From: Sphacelaria rigidula
Taxonomy: Eukaryota; Phaeophyceae; Sphacelariales
Reading direction: 5' to 3'
Length of the DNA: 34,003 bases
NCBI GenBank assembly: GCA_964200075.2
Contig: CAXNAA020000028.1
Span: forward strand, 1 to 34,003
The notes beneath the pieces were generated by a model. It was not told the origin of the DNA, did not search any database, and saw only the letters and a list, made by a program, of their open reading frames with translations. Shown piece by piece: positions 22,101-31,100 of this stretch (positions are counted from its first letter, which is position 1; each line of letters begins with the position of its first letter). The position numbers and the translations under genes are program-made.

Positions 22101-25100
22101 GGTACAACTGGAGAGCCTTAAAGGCCAGGTGGGTTTTATGGCAATACCGTCACTTTCAGATGTGCGAGCACGATCAGAAAAATGCGATGGCGATCTTACA
22201 CAAACATATTGTGCCGACGTGGGTTTGCGGGGTCATGGCTGAGGGCGATGACGGTTTGATATCACATTTCGACAAGTCCGCATTGTTCAAGGAATAGCAC
22301 AGCTACCTCGAAGTAACAAGGGCGCGCCAGAGCAAACAAACGTTGGCCAAGCGAGAAGGATTTTCCTTTCGGCGCGGCGCCCGCACGGTGAGCACAAGTA
22401 GTGAAACACACTCCCTGTTATATTTTGTTCGTGGCCCTTGCATTCGCCATCTCTGTGCGCAACAGCTCGCGGCAGTCGAGAGTGACTTGGAGGATTCGGA
22501 ACACCGCGTCTACAGCTTGTCGTCAGACAACGCATCCTTGAAGCGGAAATTGGCAAAGCATTCCAACATGTTGCGCAGAGCGCAATCGTTCGCAGACGAG
22601 GCAAGTACAGAGCACGTCGTAGCGCGCCTTTTTCAGTGTTGCGCCACATTGCACTACACTTGGGGTATGGTACGAAAACCTGACCAATTTTAATCTGGTT
22701 TGTTACTGATGACGTTGCACGTGCATAAACTTGCTTCGACACCAGACCTCTGACACGTCTGGACGCAGTACTAAAGCGAATAAAACAAAAGTTCGCATCA
22801 CCCAGCGAAATTGACTTCACCGTGTCTCCATCACTGCATGGACGTGGCGTGCACGTGGCCATCCGATCCAATGTCTTATCACCACGTGTTCCACATAATA
22901 CTTTCTCTGACATAGTCTCTTATCACTTCAGGTGATCCACTCACCCAGCACCGACGAGCCTATCGCTAAATGCGCTCGAACCTTGAAGGAAGTATTCGAT
23001 AAGGTAGGGAGTCCCAATACCGAGGATGTCGTTGAACAAGGTGACATGAGACGGGATGGGAGCGGGACCTCGGTGACTAAGCCGATGACTGGCGCAGACA
23101 AGAAAGAGGGCAACCGCAGCGAATCGGTGCGAGAATTCCGCGGGTCTCAGTCTTCGAACCCTCAAAGCACCGCTGCACAAAGGTCAAAGGAGCGGCGAGG
23201 GTCCACTCGCACGAGCCGACGTGTCAGTGACAATAACACCCGCAGTGCTACCGGACAAGAAGCGTCGATAGCGCGCGCCGGTTCTTCCACTGGTGCAAGA
23301 AATTCTTTGACATCAAACAACAAACGACAAAAGCGCGGATCCACTTACGCAAGACGAGGTTCTTTGCTCGGCAAACCGCGATCGAAGACGAAAAAGGAGC
23401 GAAGAGGTAGTATCATAACAGCGGCGCCAACGGCAGCGGCTCCACCAGCGTCGGAGGGGTTCGCAAGATCGGAAAAGGGGCTTCTGGAGGATGGTTTTGT
23501 CGCGTCCGGTCGCGGCGATGGGATAGCATGCGATGGCAATGAACTGGGTTGGGGCTCTGGGAACCCGGGGAATGTTGCGGGGACCTCCGATATTGAACCA
23601 CTGGGGGGTGATGATCCCGAAGAAAAAGGTGGGACACAAGAAGTTGAAAGGGTTTGACATTCGTACGAAGGAACATATGACCCGCTGGGTAACAACGAGA
23701 AGACGCCCGATTTTAGCCCTGCGAACAGACACGGAGTCGTTCCATGTTGAGGTGGACGCCCCGCCCCATACCTTCATGGGACGTGGCGGTCTCGGTTGGG
23801 CAAATGTCTGCCATTCGCCAAGAACTATGCATACAGATCTCGACAGCACGATGATTTTCCATTTTCTTCACCTGGTGCACTATGTTTTGCTCTTGTGCTG
23901 CACTTGTCACAGGTCGCGAGCCACGCAAATCTGCGCCACCGGGAGAAGACAAGCTTCGCGCGCCCCATAACAGCACTCCTCCATCATCTTCCATCATCAG
24001 CGGTAATGACCATGAAATCAACTGTACCGAGCACTCCGCAGCGGATCAGAAAATATTTGCCGGTGATCACGACGGCCAAGAGCAAGAGCCGGCGAAGGTT
24101 GCCCTGGTTACATCTCCGGCGTTTGTTCACCAAGCGGATGAGGAGCAAACAGAACCCCGGCCATGGTCGGAGGGCGGCAACGAGGGCAATGTGGGCGGCG
24201 ACGGCACTCTAGCTGCAGAATGTGTGATGCCTGATTCTCTCAGCAGCAGGAGAAGTGAGGCACTAGCAGCAGAAGTTGACAATGGAGAAGATTTGATGGA
24301 GCTCGGAACGGGCGGTGACAATCGGGCACCAGCGGCAGCTGACAGGCGAGAAGAGCGGAGCTCGAAGAAGTCTGGGGACACAGGACAAGATGCGGCCGGA
24401 AGACAACCAGATTATACCGAAACAAACACGGCGAGGGATAACAAGGGCGGGATAAAAAGGATAACGGTAGCTAACACGCTCGAAGAATCGAGTGCGTCGA
24501 CCTCAGGCAACAACGGAGCAAAACTCAAGGCAACCACAGCGAGAACGGCACCTGTGGAAGGGGTCCTCCCGAAAGAGTTTGTGCCGGGTCGGAAATCCCT
24601 AATTGCCTACGCTGAGGTGTGTCTTCTGCCGAGGAGCCAAACCTGATACTCACCTATTTGTGTTGACATGCTCTACCAGTACCATGCCACGAAACACGAT
24701 GCGATCGTAGTAGGAAAATGACATGCAGATGGTATAGACGTGGCTCTCCTGCCGACCATCCTTGTTTGTTCTGTTGGACTGGGTATCTTGATTCAATATA
24801 CGCCTGATATGCACTTCAGGCGGCCGCGAGATGTAAGCTTGCAATTGAAGCCTTGGAGGATGCTAGTTTCACACTGTCCGAAGAAGGCAGCAGAGCTGAA
24901 GATTCTGGTAATGATCTCAAGGACGACAGAGGCTCACAAGAGCAGCAGATGCAGACGCTGCTGGACATCTATCGTGACTTGAAGGCTGGCATGATGGAGT
25001 GGGGGGTCGAGGTGAAGTCCGCCCCAAACAGACATCATCTCTGGATCAGGATAACTCCCCTTGCCTGTTCCCGGGCACGCAATGATGGGCGATAATCTCC

Positions 25101-28100
25101 TGTAGGACGTGCCCTCTATCTGATTGGAATCCGACTTGTGTGAACATTAGAAACAGCACCGTTAGGTTATCTATGAGCGTAATCAAAATGGCCCATGAAA
25201 TGCAACTGTCAAACATCTGACGTTACAGACTACTAGATTTACCAAATATTTAGTGTGCGTTCCCCGCTCCCGTCGGCGGTACACCCTTGAACTAATTGTG
25301 CAGGCAATGGCCGCCCTCCTCGTAGAGGTAACGAAGACGGCGGCAAAGCACGGGGCGATGTCGGCATGGTTATCGAGTACCACCAGGACCCGAACTGGGG
25401 ATGAGGGCGAAAGTAGTGGGAATGGCGGCGGCAACTCGTCATCTGAGAAGCGTCGACAGAGAGTGAAGCTATTAAAGGCGCAGGAGGTGCGTTTTTTCTG
25501 AAAAACAGCGACCGGTCGCTCCGGTGGCTCAGTTCGTAACCTCGCAACTCTTGACGGTTGCATCGTGGGTTCGAATCTCGGTGCAGTCACACGATCTGGG
25601 TTTTTTTCTCACACCACATACCCAACAGCGGAGAGCGACTATGTGGTGGCTACACAAAAATTCGACTTCGCGGTCGACGAGAGAAAGAGGTCGCTGAACC
25701 CCTCTCACGATTAAAAAATAAGGCGAGCACCGCAGGAGGGGGGTACTGGAACAAAATAAAAAATGAGAGACTCCTGTGTTGGCCTTCCTCATGTGTGACG
25801 CCGGCTGATTCGCCCACGTGTACCGAAAGGTGTAGACTGGCGTCCAGTATAGATGGGATGACAACACAACATGCACACCATTGCCGAGGGCGGTGAGAGA
25901 TCGCCTGTCGACTGGAAGTAGAGAAATGAGGCAATGAGCAAAGCGTTGACGTTTGCCGGCGGGCGCCGATGGATGTCGCCGCAAGTGATTATGTGTGCTC
26001 TGTTCGCATGACTCACGGACATTGCCGTTGGAGCGCTACTATCATGCTCTGAGCCCATGCCATATGCTCGTCTGGGGTGCGAGCTTCGTCTATTATTATG
26101 TCCATGATTATTCTGTCAACCATTGATGCACACCCACACCCCTCACCTCCGATCACCTGGCTTTTTCAGGTAGTACTGCGGGAAGTAATTGACGCTTTAG
26201 GTGGCTGGAAGGCAGCGGTTTACTTCGAAGAAGGCGGGGTAAACCTTGATGTGGAAATCGGTGCTTGGCCCGTGGAAGATCAGGTATCGCGAGGTTGAAC
26301 AACCTTCCAATATTGTTCTACGCCTTCGCGGCAATGGTGACGACGACCACCTGCTTCCACTGCCATCCTAACTGCCATACCAGGCTCCATGTTCCACCTG
26401 TACAGATACGCTCGTTGAAGGCTTGCTGCGTCGCTTATTTCCACCACAGTTTTGGGATGATGGGCGCCGTACACAACACCGTCTTGGGTCAGATTGAGGT
26501 GCCAACGTAGCCACGTGTGACAGTTGCGGTGAAGGTGATGAACAAACAAAACATTTCTACTTTACCGTTCCCTACAACACACCTCGCCACCTGAACTGGT
26601 ATAGGTATCGATGCTTTGCGCCCTAAACGATTTCTTGCGTAAAGAGCTGGACCAGAAAGGAAAGAGGCACCGCAACGTATTAGACGACATGCTTGCTCGC
26701 CTTCGAGCCGCTCAAGCGGAGGCAGAAGAAGCTCGCTCTCGTCCCCAACCCGACGTGAGGCAAGAGCCTTCATCACCAGAGGAGGTGGGAGAACTATCTG
26801 AGTGTACGTAGGAGGAAAGGTGACTGCAAATCGAGTGTCATGCGAGAGAGAAGCAAAGGTTTTCATGGGAAGTACGATAGCGGGTGATCTCACAGACATG
26901 GATTGCGAGATGAGTGTGTTGGTCACTATTGGTATCTTGTCATGAGGAAGGAAGATAGAGAGGCGTTATTTGTTCCTTCAGACAGTTTTGGGGCAGGTTG
27001 GCTCACAGATCACTCGATCCAGTCATGGGAATGCTTCCAAAGTTCTGGGAAACGTTGATGTACAGGCTGCGTTCTAGGGAAGATTAGTGTGCAGGCTGAC
27101 ATGCCCTGGCCCCGAGGAGGCAAACGCCTTCTCGGGCCGAATTCAGATAGGTTGCGTCGCATGTGCCCATGCATCCTCGCTCACGAGCTATCCTTCGAGC
27201 CGGACCATCTGCTCCTACTGTTTACCACTGGTGAGAACAGTGTGCTGGGCGATCACGGGGATAATCAGTGAGAGTTAAAAAGATGTCAAGCCTTTGAGCT
27301 CCTCTTGTTTGTTGCTACTGTGACCGACACTCACGCGAACCTGCACGTGTGTATTTGCAGCTTGCTTTACTCGGACACCTGGTGCGTTTGTGCACCTTCT
27401 CAAGCCTGCAGCACACTGATCATAGCTAGGAAGGCGTTGGACCTTGTGTCTACCTCCATCTATATCACAATCTCTGCATGACGCTGCGCGTCGGTACGTC
27501 AGTAAGTACTGCGCGTCTGTCACTTGCATGGTCAGCATGAGCGCAGCAACGGGCACTTCAGCTAGACGCAAGCCCGTATGTGGTAGTGACTACAAGTCTT
27601 ATGAGGGCGCAAACGATGCGGGGTTGGGTGTAATATGCGAGGGGGTTGAGTGTGCTCGGCAGCTGTGATTGGCATGTAGTGTGATACACAGTACAGCGGA
27701 TACAATTGCAGTCATCACGAATGTAAGAAGACACGTATCGCTGAGCTCGCTGTTGCATCTGAGTCCATCATACCGCGCCAACATACTCGAGATTCTCTGC
27801 GTTGCTGCCAAGTTGCGGCGATCGATGCCGTTTGTCGCTGAATACTTGGCCGACGAATCGAAAAAACGCTACGATCCGTTTCCGCTGGCTATTCTGCTGT
27901 TTTTGGAATGATTTGTGAGCATCCCGTATATATACGTTACGATGACATACACTCCGTGCCGTTCCATGCCTTGCGGGTTTCACCGCAATCCTTCATTCGT
28001 ACAATTTCTCAACACGGCGATAACAGTAAGCATTATTTTCCACCCCCTCCGTCCGCCCGTGCACGCTACCTTTGTAGTCTCCTGAAGAAACGCCAGAAGA

Positions 28101-31100
28101 AGAGCAACCGCAGAATATTGCACAAGAGATTTTACCTCATCAGCAGATGATCGATCACCACGGAACGGATTTGACACTGACCGATCCCTCTGATGCGCCT
28201 GACCGAGGCGAGGAGAAATTCAGCGGAGATAATGACGGAAAGGGGGATGTGGCTGAGGGAGCAACGATAGCTCGGCAAGAAAGTGAGGAACCCGCGACTG
28301 TAGAAGCAACAGAAACGGATGCAGTAGAACATGATTGTGATATTACTGAAGAGCCGGCAGAAGATGAAGCGGGAGAGAAGGAAGAGGAAAGGTGCAATAC
28401 GAGGGAAGATGAGAAGGTGTTGGCGCCAGATCCGATGACTCCAGCACCACCACAGCCGCAGGAAGTGTCGCCAGATCGTAGTGAGGAGGCAGCGATACCT
28501 CAGCAACCGCTGGGTAATGATCATCACGCGCCTGGTACGAAGGAATAGCTCAGAAGTGCCGCATAAAGGGTTCGGGGTTCGGGAAGTTGATGTATCTACG
28601 AGGAGGAGATGCGTAAAGCCCGATAGCTCGTCAAGTAGTTACGAAGCTGATAGAAATAGTCATTGGTGCTCGAGCGGTTTACACAAGCCACAAAACTGAT
28701 CGGACCAAGGCGCCCCCCGCATCACGTTCCTTGCATACATTCACAGCGGATGACACCAAGGACGCTGAGATTAAGAAGCTGCGGGCGGAGCTTAATACGG
28801 CGCTGATAGCACTAAATACAGCACGAGAAGACTTGAGGGTGGAAAAGGACAGGTGCTATTTTCATGGCAATCATCGCATGGTTACTTTCGACGATAGTAC
28901 CCCACATGCTGTACCACAGATGAACATCGCTCGTCGCTCTCGACCCTTTATCTACTCGGGTGGAAACTCAAACCTTGCTACCACGCTTGCGTCTGTCTCT
29001 ACCCTTCTGCGACCGTGCTTCTTTTCCACGAAAGATCCAGACAAGGTCAGGCGCGCCCTAGAAAGCATGTCGACATCATAAAACAGGCTGAAGACGCTGA
29101 ACGTCGGGCCAAGCAAAGGGAAGAAGCACGCTTCAATGCGGGTTACCCCTTGGCAGCGTTGGCAGCGGAAAGGCGCGCGGTCGCCGATCTGCGAGAAGCC
29201 TTGACGAAGGCGGTGTGCGCCGTGCTGGAAGCATGTCGTCCTCCTGCGGAAACTTCAGTCGGAGGCTCGACAGCGACTCACGGAGGTGAAAAGTATATGC
29301 ACAATGATGGTAGTGCTTTGTCGCTATATGGCCTGCCCGGATCGTCGCCACAGCCTCCAACAACTGCCGTGAATGATGCCCGAGGACCTCCCGGTATGCT
29401 GGTACAAATGGTCTGTAGCGGGGATGACGCGACCGTCCACTGCGCAACAACGGAATACAGACTGCAAAAAGGTATCGCACAGGCAGGTGTACAAGGTTGT
29501 TACAACCATGATGAAGTAAGCAGCGGACATGGTTTTGATCCCGTCGACCGTGGTGGGAGCGTTATGTCTACCACCGCAGAAGCTACAGCCGGCGGCGGCG
29601 CTAGTAGGGCTGCGCAACTACGCGGTCCCCAGTCTACCATTGGACAAGGTAGTGAAGGGGTCGACAAGGAATCACGCCAGCCCCAGAGAGATTTATCACG
29701 TGTGCCGGTGACATCGAAGTTTAAGCCCCCGACGAACATACAGGAGGCCCTCGCGGCAGCTCATCATGCCGCATCCGCTGTTCAATCTTTTACGGATAGC
29801 ATTTGCTCGATCGACGTTGGTGGGAGCGGAGATGAAAGTGGCTTCGAGGCCCACGGCGCTCAATCGGCGAATTTTTACTCTCGGGAGGCGACAGGCATCA
29901 TCGAGGATGGGCGGGGGAGCATGTTGGAATTGTCGGAGGAAAATCCACGGGTCGATACAACCGCCACCATACAGATCATCGACGCACTGCAAGCGGACGC
30001 ATCTTGGGCACGGTCTTTGTCGACGTTCGTGCGGGGCAAACTGGAGGCGGAGGTGACTGGAGTCGGTCAGCAGATGTTACTGAAGTGAGGTTCCCTGCAG
30101 TTGTTCGTTTGTGCCCTTGTGCGGCGTTCAACATGACAGTTGTTGTGTCAGGTCCTTGGTACCCCAAGTGGGGGCTCATGGGGTACTTCCTTCGTGGAAG
30201 CAAACGCTCGGACGTGGTGCCGTATAGTTCGCCGGGGGTAATACGAGAGTTTGTTACCCACACCTGATGAATGCGCGATGAACTTTGGCGTTCACTGCGT
30301 TCAAAACATGAACATGGCAGACGACACGTATCACGTCACTTTCCGTACATTCTCAACCGAATTCCCCTTATGGTCTTGTCGGCGAATCAGTCAACCGTAA
30401 ATTACGTCGGCCTTTTCGATTTCCCGATATTGCCCCACGCCGCGCTTGCTACATCGTCTTCGTACCACTTCGACGTATACTTGGCCGAAAGAGAGCGGGA
30501 AATCGAGATCTTGACAGAGGCTCAGCGTGAGCTCAAGAACAACCTTCGAGGTCTGAAAGCGGATTACGTGAGTGCAGATGCAGCGGACGTCATTCGTTCT
30601 TTACGAACGACCCTGCGAGGAGTGAATCGTCAGGTCAGGAAATGTGATATCGGATAACGAAGGACAGGGCAATTAGTTACGACTCTCTTTTTCGAGGAGA
30701 TATGTGTTGGGGGAGGGAATGCAGGGTTGTATACAGCGAGGAGTCGGTATCACCTCAGTCGGCTACACAGCCTTCTTGTAGTTCGTAATTTGACGCAACG
30801 GGAAACCCAGTGGAAGTTCGCTTCGAGCAAGGATCGCATGCTTATCCTAAAGTTATATTATGTCCGAATGATTGTCACCGAACACTCTATTGCTACACAG
30901 GTTCGTTTCCTCGAGAAGCAGCTTTGTCTAGCACAGGAGGCTTCGGACGTAGAAGGGGGAGCAATCGAAGTTCTCGAGGGTCTTCTACGAAAGAGAGACG
31001 CCGACAGAGAACTGTGCCGTGCTCTGGATCTGAAGAGTCTGGAAATCGGCATGAAGATTAAACTGCTGGAGACTGACACTGGCGGAAACACTGTAGAGGT

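Noticed and set aside
23313-23849. 178-codon minus-strand open frame overlapping exon 22
   Set aside because: It lies opposite a well-supported coding exon and shows no coding features of its own.
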